The notes beneath the pieces were generated by a model that saw nothing but the letters and a program-made list of their open reading frames with translations, was not told the DNA's origin and did no database searches. A stretch of 64,000 nt of DNA from Liolophura sinensis (Eukaryota; Mollusca; Polyplacophora; Chitonida; Chitonidae): positions 44,387,682 to 44,451,681 of the forward strand of contig NC_088300.1 of the NCBI RefSeq assembly GCF_032854445.1, given 5' to 3'. Below, in pieces: positions 22,811-35,934 of this stretch. Made by a program: the position numbers and the translations under genes. How positions within the stretch are numbered: the first letter of the stretch is position 1; each line of letters opens with the position of its first letter.

Positions 22811-22815
22811 CAACC

Positions 22816-23204
22816 TTAGAAATATGAGGAATGTTCCGCAGTGTATTAACGTGTTCAAGACCCTACACCGAAAATAAAAATTACCTAGTGATAGGTCATT
22901 CGGGCCATTTGTCTAGATCACGCTATTTCCTTCATACAACACCACGTGGGAAGACTGCATGCAACTGTATGTGTAAATACATTTCTAAAATAGGTACACG
23001 AGTATATTGTTTGATGGCCATGTGCACTCATGAGTTGTATGTACCAATGAATAAATCTGTTATTACTTAATTTATTTAAAAATGCATTTTTAACACAACC
23101 ATCTGGAGTTATTGGTATTTTGTTTGATCAATTAAAAAAAACACAATTCACTGCATTGATCGACAAAACATCTTAATTATATTTATTGGGATAAGTTTTA
23201 CATC
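22816..23204. other. Spacer after the minisatellite
   Basis: Absent from the U2/U3 junction, so either private to U2 or lost from U3. No gene; a 79-codon frame lacks any domain. Confidence 0.4.
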
Positions 23205-24309
23205 CGAAGATAAAATGACTTATTTGAACTTCTAAGCAGGTATCTATTTCCCTAATCCACGATACTAACATCGGCAAGTTCTCATATGTAGAGTAAAAAT
23301 ACTTAATTACAGACACAGTGCCTATATTTGTTTTCCCTTCAAGGACCTTATAAGTTGGTTAAGATACAAAGTACATCATAAAATTATGTTTGAGTAATAA
23401 CTAATATCATAGACAGGTCAAAGTTGAGTAAGGACATGCACAGCCGCACTGGTTTTGTTAATCCAAGCCTATACCTGGGCAGTATTTTTGGACCAAGTTG
23501 CCCAAGGCAAAGGTTATATCAGATACATGTGACTACTCAACGGGTGAAAATTCATTAGTGAGAAAGAAGAATTCAGCACTGACAGAGGAGGTTGTGTCAT
23601 TGGAATAGAGATATTGATGAGTTTTGCTACAAATACAAGTACAAATGGGGATGAGATTAAGGTGCATTTAGATATTCCAATAATAATACAGTTATGAATT
23701 ATTGCTGACTAAAGGAACTAATTAAGGAATAGGCCTATGATAGAAATCAGGCTAAAAATATAGTTTCTTTTGAGGCTATGTGATCTTAGCCTTGTAACAA
23801 GCTGTTCGAACAAATGTCGCGGGTATGCAGTTACGTCATTTTGTACATACGTGTAGTTATGACGTGCTTCAGATAATTGTGACAATTACAATATTATAAT
23901 AATGACGATCATAATAACCCTATCTGTAGTTATGAAGCGCTTCAGAAAAAAGTCACATTTACAAACTAATCCATATGTCCGGCCTATAGTTCTGTTATCG
24001 GAAAACAATACTTGTTTCTAGTCCACACATCATTCAACTTATTTCACAACATTCCAACAGCTGTTTGATGTTTGCAACATGCCATATTTCAAAGCCCACC
24101 CGACTGGGGGAAATGTAGACGGGATATGATTTTAATGGCTTTCAATGAATTATTCCCTTTATTCCTCAGATTATGAGTTCATTTATTTCTTTAATTGAGT
24201 GATCTTTTTTTTCGTTTTCCTTTGTTTCGTTGTGCACATGGATACATCACTTAAACAGGGAAGTGTTAGGTTTTGAGGAAGTATTGTGCAATGCAGTTAT
24301 TCTAGGAAG

Positions 24310-24658
24310 TGGTAGAGCGTCCGCTTCGGGACCGGTAGATCCAGGATCAATCCTTGATCGAGTCACACCTAAGACTTTAAAAGAGGAAGTTGTAACTTCC
24401 TCGCTTGGCGTTCAGCATGAAGGGGATAGTGCAACGACTGGTTGACCCGTATCAGTATAATGGCTCGGGCGGGGCGGCTTACTTGCCTTCGGTAAGTCGT
24501 CTCAGTAAAGCAGCACTAAATAAAAGAGCTGTGGAAATCGGTCCTGCAACAAGGAGGCACATTACACGTACATGCACCGTAATGATTCCTTCGTCGTCAT
24601 ATGACTGAAAAATTGTTGAGTACGACGTTAAACCCCAAGCACTCACTCACTCACTCAC
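24310..24658 (+). mobile_element. SINE-B, 5'-truncated, with target-site duplication
   Basis: Starts inside the A box (TGGTAGAGCG), followed by GATCCAGGATCAATCC (B box), the full body and a (CACT)n tail. Flanked by TATTCTAGGAAG (24298-24309) and TATTCCAGGAAG (24659-24670). A flanking duplication right at a truncated 5' end is what incomplete target-primed reverse transcription leaves. Plus-strand ORFs inside are artefacts. Confidence 0.88.
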
Positions 24659-25052
24659 TATTCCAGGAAGAAAATGATATACGTGATGTATTGATTCATC
24701 ATCCACGTTACAAGCAAGTTTCATAAAACCGGTCAACGGATCCTTTTATTTTCTTTATTTCCACATGTATAGACTATTATTTTAGCATCCTAAGTTACTT
24801 CGTTTCGATCAAACTTATAGAGTTTCAGATACTTTATCTCCCTTTGTAAGCTGCCATTAGTTACAACTTACAATCTCAGTGTGGAAGTATGTATCTAATT
24901 ATGAGTAATCAGGAGTTAAGGGCTTTGTGACCATCATGCAGTTTTAAGATTACCACTGTCTTTGTATGAACAGATGCAATAAATGTGTATCTGAGATACT
25001 TTTATACCTTTTGTTGATTTACAATGATTTACAATGATAACATTGTTTTTCA

Positions 25053-25142
25053 GTCGTGGACTATAATGGGTTGGACGCCATTCGACCTTGGCACGTGTGC
25101 CTCGCCGACTTCACTGGCAGCTGTTGGCCATATATACTTCGA
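25053..25142 (+). other. Exon-like island in U2, repeated in U3 and near 62 kb
   Basis: Bounded by CATTGTTTTTCAG| and CTTCGAG|GTAACC, both good splice-site matches; open in two frames. U3 (32228-32330) has a diverged copy with an in-frame TGA, and a third relative lies at 62020-62103. Around the core CCATTCGACCTTGG all three align. It may be an old exon or a fragment of an unnamed dispersed repeat; no protein family recognised. Confidence 0.3.
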
Positions 25143-25344
25143 GGTAACCATCTTCCGTTAAAAATGTGTATATTTAAAGAAAAAATGGTGATGCTAATTT
25201 TACTTCCAACGCTGATTAAAATCGATGACTAATTAAAATTAAAGGTCTCCAGTCTCAAGTGGTAAACAGAAACATGAAAACGGTCACAAGTTTCATATCG
25301 CAACACAAACCAAGCTTAAGGTTATATTAAGCATCTAGCCCCGG

Positions 25345-25445
25345 AAGCCATATTACACTGAAGGTTTCCTCCCATCATAATGCTGATTGCCGTCGTGAAA
25401 GTAAAATATTCTCGAGCACGGCGTAAACAGCTAATCAAACAAATA
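25345..25445 (+). repeat. SINE-A 3' fragment in U2
   Basis: GGTTTCCTCCCATCATAATG, a GAAAGTAAAATATTCTCGAG box and an AAATAAAA tail. The U3 counterpart is 32535-32622. Confidence 0.6.
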
Positions 25446-26478
25446 AAAAGGTCTCAGACCTAGGTCATATTCCTTTGCGTTATTTTAGCTGAAATTTGTT
25501 GTACCCAGAATTTTGGTGATCAAGGAAACTGTTGACCTTGTAACATACAAAACAACATTACGAAAGTGATTTAAAGTCTTGACTTAAGTCTGGGAAGCTT
25601 TTGCGACCTAATTGCCGGATGACTCTCTTATGAGAGAAGCAGAATGTTGGATGAACCAGCTTATGCACTTTGTCACTATATGATCACACTTTATCAGGTT
25701 GCATTTAAAAAAATATTACGTTTTCAGTTATCCAATTTTACCATGCAGATATTTCAAAACCTTTGAAAACGTAATTTCAGCCTTTCTGGACACTAATTTT
25801 AACACAAATAGCTGGTTGTTACACAATAATTTGGCAGTTATTGCTCCTTTATAGCCTTACGCTGACCCAAGTCAACTGTAGACATGCTTGGAGATATTTA
25901 TACTGTTTACAAGGTTTATGGGTTTTAGAAAATGTACACAATTGACCAGTTTATTTCTGACTGTTGAAAGTATGACTTCAAAATATATTACTTGACCCTG
26001 TATGGCAAAAGATTATTGTTGTTTTTTTACATGGTCATTTAATACATTTAAAAATGCTTAAATATCATTTTCGAATTATAGCTGATATTTCAATCTTTTT
26101 TTTTTTCATTTAATTTTAGATGCTGCCGTTATAAGGTTGAGAAATCTGCTTTCTGGTAAAAAAAACTCGTGTTGAACCTATTTTTCCGTGCAAAGAACAC
26201 ACAAGGTGTTTATTTAGCTCTTTTGTATTCTTTGTGTGGGTTATTGCACACGTACACAGAGCTACATTTCATCAAATTAATGTCTGACGTCAGAACACAA
26301 CTTCACTCCAGTGTGGACGGCGTCATGCCTCGGTCTGAACCATTAGAGCGAAATCACCCGTCAAGTCATTGACACAAACAATTATTAATTTTTACAGACT
26401 GTGAGAGTGCACAGTATGGCATATTTATCGTATCTTAATCTTTTCTATTCATTTATTAATTGAGCATCTATCCGTGAA

Positions 26479-26836
26479 ACCGGCCCGGATAGCACAGTTG
26501 GTAGAGCGTCCGCTTCGGGACCGGTAGATCCAGGATCAATCCTTGATCGAGTCACACCTAAGACTTTAAAAAGTAACTTCCTCGTTTGGCGTTCAGCATG
26601 AAGGGGATAGTGCAACGACTGGTTGACCCGTATCAGTATAATGGTTCGGGCGGGGCGGCTTACTTGCCTTCGGTAAGTCGTCTCAGTGATGCAACACTAA
26701 ATAAAAGAGCTGTGGAAATCGGCCCTGCAACAAGGAGGCACATTACACGTGCATGCACCCTAATGATTCCTTCGTCGTCATATGACTGAAAAATTGTTGA
26801 GTACGACGTTAAACCCCAAGCACTCACTCACTCACT
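26479..26836 (+). mobile_element. SINE-B, full-length reference copy
   Basis: 358 bp. The tRNA-like head CCGGCCCGGATAGCACAG with A box and B box (GGATCAATCC) is followed by the body (GTTGACCCGTATCAGTATAA, GGTAAGTCGTCTCAGTGA, TACGACGTTAAACCCC) and a (CACT)n tail. Flanked by CTATCCGTGAA at 26468-26478 and 26837-26847. U1 and U3 lack it at the matching position, so it inserted after the duplication or was not copied. Confidence 0.93.
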
Positions 26837-26894
26837 CTATCCGTGAATGTACATGGTCCAAACCTGTTTTTGGTAGGGAGTCATGTAATAGATA

Positions 26895-27048
26895 TTTATT
26901 TATTTATTGATTTATTTATTTGATTGGCCATCAGCAGGTTGCTGGAAGACCTTACGAGGAAGCCAGCATGAGCTGGACTTGAACTCACAGCGCATTGGTG
27001 AGAGACTCCTGGGTCATTACTAGCGCGCTAACCAACTGAGCCACGGTG
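26895..27048 (-). mobile_element. SINE-A with its 3' half deleted, in U2
   Basis: Minus orientation: (TTTA)n tail, GCAGGTTGCTGGAAGACC, GAGCTGGACTTGAACTCAC (B box) and a tRNA-like 5' end ACCAACTGAGCCACGG. The conserved GTACGGCGT box and adjoining body are missing, yet the tail is present, so the deletion is internal. ATAGATA-type flanks (26888-26894, 27049-27055) suggest the deletion preceded insertion. Confidence 0.8.
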
Positions 27049-28272
27049 ATAGATAGTTTTATTAGTAAATGCATAGCACTCCTGTGCGCGCTGGTTATAT
27101 TTCTCCCACCGGCTGCCAGCCAGTATGTATAGCGCAGATTTCAAGCAAACACAATGGTATTCTGTGGATATGTTGTGAAACGAGACAATGCATTACTTAC
27201 AGAAAGTAAAGAGCACTTACGTGTTTTATATGCGCAAGTTTTCGCTAAAAATAGACGACTGAAAAGAAAGGTAAAATCATAATGATGATGATGAAAAGCG
27301 AGAGTATTCAGGTATATTGGAGGTTAATTGGTCAGGATTGCATGTAATTGTCATCATGCCCGTTCCCAGCGTCTGTTAAATACGAAGCATGCGTGATCTC
27401 GGTTTGATTTTTGTTTTGTCGTGAGTGATGGGATGAGTCCTGCTTCTGTTGGCCTCGTGATGTGCCACACACCGATTCCAGGTCGTGAGCTACATACTAG
27501 GACAGCACATGATAACATTTTCACCAAGTTTAGGTAGAAGCGCTTTTTTCCGCTCAACACACCTTTATTTTGGATGTATTTGGCAATCTTTCCGCTAGCA
27601 TAAATGGTTAATCACAACGAATTATCGAAGACAAATACAAATGATGGATAGGAACTGGAAGCCAAGTCTTTGGTGTAATCACGAGAGGTATCGCGGTATT
27701 TACCGCAAGGTAAGAGTATTTGCAACTTAATTCGAACCAAACAATGATTCAGTCTATAGAAGAAGAACGATGAAGGCGAAGTAGCGAGAGCATTTAAAAA
27801 CTCACCTTCGTCAGACGACAATCGAATGAGCAGCTACGAGCCAGACCACCGAGGGTAAGGAGGAAATTGAACCTTGGTGCCAGCTACACTGAAGGCGGGA
27901 AGTCCAATGGCTGAAATAATGGTGAAATGGTCCGCAAGGTAAGACGAACAATAGACGTGTGAAAGCTAGGTGAAGATGCGTCGTCCGTGCTCGCCATCCT
28001 CCCTTCTCACCTTCACAGCCCGCTCTCAAATCATCCTGAAGTCTGACACTTATATTCCGTCAGAAACTCGACTATTGTTGTTCTTGTTGAAGGGGTTACA
28101 ACCTGAAACTTGTCCGAAAATTGGCAAGGGCATGTTTTTCCTGGAACAGTTTGTTGCTAATATAATTACCATTTACAAAATATAAAATCGATAATAAAGT
28201 ATTCGCATTATAGTCAAATCAATAAAACTATTTGCAAAGTTTAGAATCACTGTAACACTGTAAATAGTACAT

Positions 28273-28430
28273 AATGCTGGCTTCCATTCCGGCCGTACGT
28301 GGAAAGGTCTACGAGCAAACTTTGGATGGTCACTAGTTTACCCCGGGCTATGCCAGTGTTCTTCCCACCATAATGCTGGCCGCCGTCGTACAAGAATAAT
28401 TTTCTTGTAAAATAAATAGAAATAAAACAA
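28273..28430 (+). repeat. SINE-A 3' fragment in U2
   Basis: Counterpart of 17482-17653, with a degraded tail that has lost the GTACGGCGT box. Confidence 0.65.
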
Positions 28431-31400
28431 TCTGATATTTTAATTTGAAAGGCAATAATTTGAGCTATTCCTGGAAAATGCAAAAGTAATGATTTAATTG
28501 GCGCATGGGGAGATTTTTGCCAAAAGTCTCTTGTGTGACCCCATTCAACATCGGCGATGAGTAAGCATCGGCTCAGGGTAAAGACGCTGCTATATTACAA
28601 TTGTCTACAACATTGTCCAACTAACGGCAGAGTTATAGGGCAAAACAAATCCAAAACCTGCTTAAAATATAGCAAGTAATTTGAAATCGATAGTGTAGCT
28701 GTTCTACGATTCATTCAGCTGCGTGGACATTGACAGCATTGTGGATATAGATCATTCTTATCAGGTCCGATGGCAGCCAGTTCAGTGTGATAGCGGTCTA
28801 CTTATCATGGCTTAACGAAATTATACTCGAGGAGGCACAAAGAATGCTAACAAACCAGCTTTGCGTCGCTGACCGACCAAGTATGGATGGTGATCAACCG
28901 TACCGTCTCCTGGCCAGCTCTCTGTTGAAAGCTTCATTTTCATCGCAGTCCAAACAAGCCTGCATTTGCAAGTCACCGGGCCGTCACCCTAAATTTTCCC
29001 CAAGACAGACAATTGACCATTAATCACAGTTCAGAGTTGAACAATTCTTTGTAGATGGGGAACTCAATGGGTTGACTTTACCTGCCAATTTGGTATGTGA
29101 CGACGTTACTTTTCTTCCCCATTTAGCCGGCATGTGAAAAAGGTCACGTCTGACTGATTTTGATCTTTATTAATTGTCTGGTACTGGGGATAAAATCTTA
29201 ACAATTTGGTAAACAGAGAATACCGATGAATTTAGAACAAGATTTGACATTCGCATCCCGTTATGTCATCAGCGTTGATGTAATCTCGGAAACCTCTATA
29301 TTAAGAGATACAGACAATATGAACGTATATAAAACATTACCATTTGGGACATGCCTTTCATAGTCTTTCATGTTGCTTTGCAAATGATCTAAGCTAACAC
29401 TTTGGGCTGTTCAACAAGAAATTATCCGGACTTCTTTACCCTTGGTCTCAGTAAAGCTCAGATTTTCAAATGAAACACTTCAGTTATTATAATATAATGT
29501 TGTGTTGGTGATTTGTATATACATTTAGTGTCCAAGGAAACTGGTATATATGCATATCAAATTGCAGGCTACACCATCTTAGTTAGACAGCATTTAAAAT
29601 ATCAAGCAATCTGGCTGTCTTTGAGAGTTTTGCTAACAAACGTGATATGACGCGGAAACAATAGACCTGACTACATTGAGAAAGTATGAATGTTCCCAAA
29701 GAAACCACAGACTATAATCCTAATATACATACAATACAATTCAGCTTAATTACCAGCAGCTGAACTCTTTAGAAAAACGTCCATGGGATAAGTTTTAGAG
29801 GAATCATATTTCTGGCGTTTTTGGCTCGCATTTTGCAATGAGTGGTTATGTTTTATTGAAACTCAAAAGGTTAAACGATACATGTTTCTTGAACTTTGCG
29901 AATTTGCCAGGTAGTCTGCCAGTTTTCAAACAGGCAGAATCAAAGAAAACCCTCTCTAGTGAAAGCCATATTACAATATCGGCCTATATATTTAAACGAG
30001 GTTATACTGTACTACAGCGTATTATCTATTTTATCCCATCACGGAACTTGACCATACCGTTGTCAGAGGATGAGGGCAATTTAGAAGTAGGTAGGAAAAA
30101 TACACATTTCCAACACGCAATATTTTACTAGAGATATGCTACTATGTAGAGGATACAAGTGGTGACAGAGCTGGCCCATTTGTATGCTTTCTGCAGCTGT
30201 TTTACCTTATTGTATGCGTTCTGCATTCTTGTATGCAGACAGGCGGATGCACAACACAGAATCGATTTGTTTGTTTGTTTTATTGTTAGATTTTGAGCTG
30301 TAGGCAGGAACAGTTCCCGTACACGGCGGGGGCCAGCCTTACAAATGGGAGGAAACTAAACAGAGGCCGAGGTAAACCCACGACCCAGAAAATGATAATC
30401 GATGATGATAAACGTTTATAAAATGGATGACTTCGGGATCTTCGCATACATAGAATGAACAACAAGGCTGAAATAGACCGTTCTAAAGAAAACAAATACT
30501 TTTTTTATCAGACATGGGTTGTATTTTTAAATGCATCTGTTAAACTGGTCATTAACACATTGTTTCGGGACTTCCTCTCTTTAAATGGCAAAGGTTGGAA
30601 TGTTTTGATCAAAATCACCTATTAGTTAGAACTGCGCTTACAGAGTTGTCTCGAAATGACTTGAACACGACGACAAATTATAAGTGCTTTTCCACACGTT
30701 AACAAATTCCTCATGCAGCCACATGGAAATCATTGAACCAATAAGTGGTACGGTATATATCATAGTACAACTCGCCTAGACAGCCTCCGCCCATTTCCAA
30801 ACGCTTCTTTGAGCACATATATGTCTTATTTGACGTTTATGCGCAGTTCAAGTTTTCACCATAATCGTTTAATAGACAGAAAGAAATGGGTTTTTCTAAA
30901 TATATTGTTTCTATACCGAGTAATTCCTCGCCAGTATCTCATGGAGAAAGACATTTACCCGAATTTTGTAGCTTTGTGACGGCGACGTTCTGAGTTTGCG
31001 AGGAACTGTAAAGGACAAGGTGTCTCGAGTATGGAAAATGTTCGCGCCTACATACCGATTCATTACCTGATATCTATGAGGTCATAGATCATGGCCATTC
31101 CTTTACCCTAAATGCATAACACACCTACCGCCATTCTGGTAATGTCTGAAAGAACCTGACAAATCAGACTGTTTTAGCTTCCAACAGTCCGTAACTTTGT
31201 AATGTAGAAATTCGAACTTTTTCCCGCCGAGAAATGATGCACAGACGAAGGATTAGCATAAATGTGACCAGATCACGGGCTGTCCGGACTCTGTGTAATA
31301 GTCCGACAAAAGACACTAAATCATGGCAGATAACTGGGGCAGTCGGCGAGAACTCCTTATTAAGTGAATAAATCATCACGTTGGGGGGTGGGGGGGGGGG

Positions 31401-33384
31401 TGTATTCAGAAGAGATGTAAAATTGACCTTGGAACTGATCAAGTAATGCTAAAGGTACACTTTACAAGGTGACATAGTGTCTGGAAGTACTGCCCATATC
31501 ACTTTTTATCACTAGGGCAAAGTTTATCAGAAAAGATCACTCAGCCTGACTGGCGCGATCGCGTCTATTCCTCAATTCCTACTACGGTAAGTAATCCAGT
31601 GTGTATTATTTGTGCCGTGGTTCGTGATGCCATGGCTATGTAATATTTAATGGAGTGTTCTGACTGCTAATTTTGTACGCTTTTGCACATACACCACTTC
31701 AATGGAGGAGCGTACATGTACCCGTTATGTTATGCCAGAGGAGTTAAGATAAAATGCTTTATTTAAAATTCTAAGTAGGTATCATTTCCCTAATCCATGG
31801 TAGTAACATCTGCCAAGATCTCATATGTAGAGTATTAATAATTAATTACAGATACACCTCTGTTGGTTTAAATATAAGGTACATCATTAGATTATGTTTG
31901 AGTAATAACCAGAATTATAGGTAGGTCACAGTTGAGTAAGGACATGCACAGCTGCGCTGGTTTTGTTCCCTTAATCCAAGCGTATACCTTGTCAGTATTG
32001 AGGACCAAGTTGTCCACGACATAGGATATACCAGATGAATGTGACTACTTAACGGGCAGTCACGGGTAATCAGGAGTTCAGGGTTTTGTGAACATCATAC
32101 AGGTTTAAAATTACCACTGTCTTTGTATGAACAGATGCAATAAATGCGTAACTGAGATACCTTTATACCTTTCGTTGATTTACATTCAATGGCAAGATAT
32201 TATTTGTCATACAAATATTTGTCTTTCAGTCGTCGACCATAATGGTTTTGACGCCATTCGACCTTCACATGTGTGCCTCCCCGACTTCACTGGAAACTGT
32301 TGACTACTTTTAGTTCCAGGTAGCCATCTTGCGTTAAAAATGTGTACATTTTTAAAGAAATGGTGATGCTAATTTTACTACCCAAACTGTTCTTGAAGAC
32401 CTTGACTAATTAAAGTTGAAGGCGAAGCTAATTTCCAGTCTCAACTGGTAAACAGTCACACGTTTCATATTGTAACCAAGCTTAAGATTATATTAAGCAT
32501 CTAGTCCCGGGATCAGAAAGCCATATTAGACCGAAGGTTTCCTCCCATCATTATGGTGACCGCCGTCGTATAAGTGAAATATTCTCGAGCACGGTGTAAA
32601 ATGGATAATTCAATCAATAAAAAAAATCTTAGACTTAAGTCATAACTTCAATTATTAAATGTGGTATATTCCTTTGCGTTATTTTACCTGAAATTTGTTT
32701 TACGCAGAATATAGATTGTCAAGGAAACTGTAAAATATAAAATATTGGATCAACGAGCTTATGTACTTTGTCACCATATGATCACACTTTATCGGGTTGC
32801 ATTTGAGACCTAATATATCATATTGCCTTTTTAGCTACCGTTGATTGTAAAGCGCAACGATGAACGCGCACAATTAAAACCAGCAGGGCCCAGGTAAGAC
32901 AAAACGCGATCCTAGCGGCAATGAGCCAGTAACCAACATTTGGTTTTTAATATGCCCACGGTAATGTCTATTTAAAATACAAGTGTTTTCTCATCTGCTT
33001 GATCATTTCGAAAATTATAAGACATAATGGATTACACTACAGTCTCATTATTCATCGTGTGATCAATTAGTGTATTGCGCTGATCCCATTGTAAAATAAA
33101 ATTATCACGTTTTCAGATATTCAATTTTATGCCATGCAGATATTTCAAAACCTTTGCGAATATGTAATTTCATCCTTTCTGGATACTAATTTTAAGAGAA
33201 ATATCTTGTTGTTACGCCATAATTTGGGAGTTATTGCTCCTTTATAGCCTTACACTGACATAATGTCAACTGTTGGAATAATTTGACAATCATAATATCG
33301 GCTAAAGTTTCATATTTCATACTGTAATAGGAGCATTCGTGGTGTGTTGCTTGATTTTCCCCATGCTAGGAGATATTTATATGT

Positions 33385-34275
33385 AGTTTGGGTACAGGGC
33401 GGGGATCTATGTCCCATTTACGAGCATCTGCATCAGTCAGACAAAAGAAAAAGAATCGTGAAAAGTTTCAGTCGTGGACCACAAGGATTTATTAATAAAA
33501 GCCTTGAAGGTCGTGCCTTTATAAAAGACATAGTTTATTGCTCAGGTTTTTAAAGAACAACATTTTAATAATGGCACTATAGGCTGAAAAGAGCACATTT
33601 CTTTCTATCTGGGGGTGCCTGCTGCATAATTTTGCGATTTTTCCTCGCCATACACGTAAAGCCTGAAAAAGGCAAAGTGGCATAAATCGCGGAGTCCATC
33701 GCGTCCTTCACCTTTAACGCCCTGTAATTTATGATGGTGGGTGTGTTGCCTCTCAGCCAATGAAAGTCGTTAAAACTGCCGGTTTGTTCGTGTAAACTCG
33801 GAACCTATGCCCAAGATTCCGGTTTCCCGATCGTCAAGCTGAAATCACCGAAGCAACGCGAAGTACTAGCGGTTGGCAGGTCAAGTACAATTTCTACCGG
33901 AAATGTACGAACTGCACTTAGGCGGTTTCCGACAGAAATCCACCTCCTAACACAGAAGACTTCAGGACTAGTTCCTAGGGTAAATGGAGACGCTCACATC
34001 GTATTTTGGCGATGAATTTATTTATACTTTATCAACTTGAGGTACATATTAGAACTTTTTTATGGTATGCACATGCGAGGAAATGCATACTCTTCGCAAT
34101 ATTATTTGTTTGATATTTCAGTTTTTTTCTCCTTTAAATATAGTTGAAAAAGTGTTTTGCACACAGATGTGCACCGGATACTGTTTGAAATTCACTTATT
34201 GATCTGATTCGTGTTTTATACCGTACTAAATAATATTTCACTGATACACCATCCATAGGTTGTTGGAAAAGGAAT
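33385..34275. other. Segment of U3 absent from U2
   Basis: Interrupts the U2/U3 alignment after GGAGATATTTAT. Locally less AT-rich around 33650-33980. A 69-codon plus-strand frame (33344-33553) is lysine-rich at its end but matches nothing. No terminal repeats or target-site duplication were found, so insertion in U3 and deletion in U2 cannot be told apart. Confidence 0.45.
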
Positions 34276-35934
34276 ATGGTTTAAAAGGTTTATAGGTTTT
34301 AGAAATTGTACACAATCCAGCATTGACCAGTTTATTTCTGATTGTTGAAGGTATGATTTCAAAATATATCACTTGAACCTGTATGGCAAAAGACATAGTC
34401 ATTACAACTATTTTTTACATAGTTATTAAATATATTTAAAAATTCTTAAATATCATTTTCGAACTATAGCTGCTATTTCAATCTTTTTTCTTCATTTCAT
34501 TTCACATGCTGCCATTGAAAGGTTGAGAAATCTGCTTTCTGGTAAAAGAAATTGGTGTCGAACCTATTTTTTTTTCGTGCAAAGATCATACAATAAACAG
34601 AGCTGATTATTTATTCAGCTCTGTTCGTTTTCTCTGTGTGGCTTATTGCACACCTACACAGAGCATCATTTCATCAAAGTAATCGGTTCACAAATTAATG
34701 TCTCACGTCAGCACCAAGCTTCACTCCAATGTAGACGGGCTTGAAGCGTTGGTCTATACCATAAGAGCAAAATCACCCGTCAAGTCATTGACATAAATTG
34801 TTAGCAATTCTTATAGACTGTGAGAATGCACAATGTGGCATATTTATCGTATCTTAATCTTTTCTATTTCGTTACCCGCACTTATTAATTGAGCATATAT
34901 TAAGGTATGAACATAGTCCAAAACTGTTTTCGATAAGGAGTCATGTTATAAATAGTTTTATTAGTAAATGCATGACTGCCTGTTATTTTTCTTCCACCAG
35001 CTGCCAGCCAGTATGTATGGAGCAGATTTCAAGCAAACACAATGGTATTCTGTGGATATGTTGTGAAACGAGACAATGCATTACTTACAGAAAGTGAAGA
35101 TCACTTCCGTGTTTTATGTGCGCAAGTTTTCGCTAAAAATAGATGATTGAAAAGAGGGGTAAAATAATGATGATGATAAAATGCGACAGTATTCAGGTAT
35201 ATTGGAGGTTAATTGGTCAGGATTGCATGTAATTGTCATCATGCCAGTTCCCAGCGTCTGTTAAATACGAAGCTTGCGTGAGCTCAGTTGGATTTTTCTT
35301 TGTTTGTCGTGAGTGATGGGATCAACAGAAGTCCTGCTTCTGTTGACCTCGTGATGTGCCACACACCGATTACAGGTTGCGCGCTCTGTATTTGGTGCCA
35401 AGTATTTGGTGTAATCACGAGAGGTATCGAGGCACTTACCACCTGGTGAGAGTATTTGCAACTTAATTCGAACCAAACATTGATTCAGTCTATAGAAGAA
35501 GAACGACGAAGGCGAAGTAGCGAGAGCATTTAAAAACCCATCTTTGTCAAATGACATTGAATGAGCAGCTGCGAGCCAGGCCACCAAGGGTAACCAGGAA
35601 ATTGAATCTTGGTGCCAGCTACTTTGAAGGCGGGAAGTCCAATGGCTGAAATAATAGTGAACTGTTCTATAAGATAAGACGAACAATAGAAGTGTAAATT
35701 CTAGGTGAAGAATCGACAAACGTGCCTGCCATCCTCCCTTCTCACCTTCACAGCCAGGCAACACAAATCATCCTAAAGTCTGACACTTATATTCCGTCAG
35801 AAACTCGACTGTTGTTGTCCATGGCTCATGAACGGGTTACAACCTGAAACTTATCTGAAGATTGACAAGGGCATGTTTTTCCCGGTTTACGTACAACGAA
35901 AATAAAAAATTAAAAGTAATAAAGTATCTGCATT

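Larger units (their letters stand above)
16225..22815 (+). repeat. U1: duplication unit, 5'-truncated
   Basis: Collinear with U2 from about 26040 and U3 from about 34425: AAATATCATTT block, GTCTGACGTCAGCAC block, ATCACGAGAGGTATCG block, SINE-A 3' fragment, the 17700-18300 island and the 20380-20880 island. Identity by eye is about 96-98% in the two islands and nearer 90% in the first kilobase. Private to U1: a solo LTR and the expanded minisatellite. Confidence 0.85.
23205..31745 (+). repeat. U2: duplication unit
   Basis: Collinear with U3 (31746-40235): starts with GATAAAATG then TTCTAAGCAGGTATC; ends with the GTGCCGTGG segment and a single minisatellite monomer. About 23545-24900, including a SINE-B, is missing from U3. 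Private insertions are the SINE-B at 26479 and the SINE-A at 26895. Confidence 0.85.

Noticed and set aside
24230-24608. ORFs repeated at about 24.4 kb and 26.6 kb with nearly the same protein
   Set aside because: These are translations of the SINE-B body, not genes.
26479-26560. tRNA-like sequences with A and B boxes
   Set aside because: They are SINE heads joined to SINE bodies; none shows a full cloverleaf acceptor stem of a functional tRNA.
35261-35764. 167-codon minus-strand ORF in U3
   Set aside because: The same region in U2 is broken into two frames and U1 is also interrupted, so the frame is not maintained.
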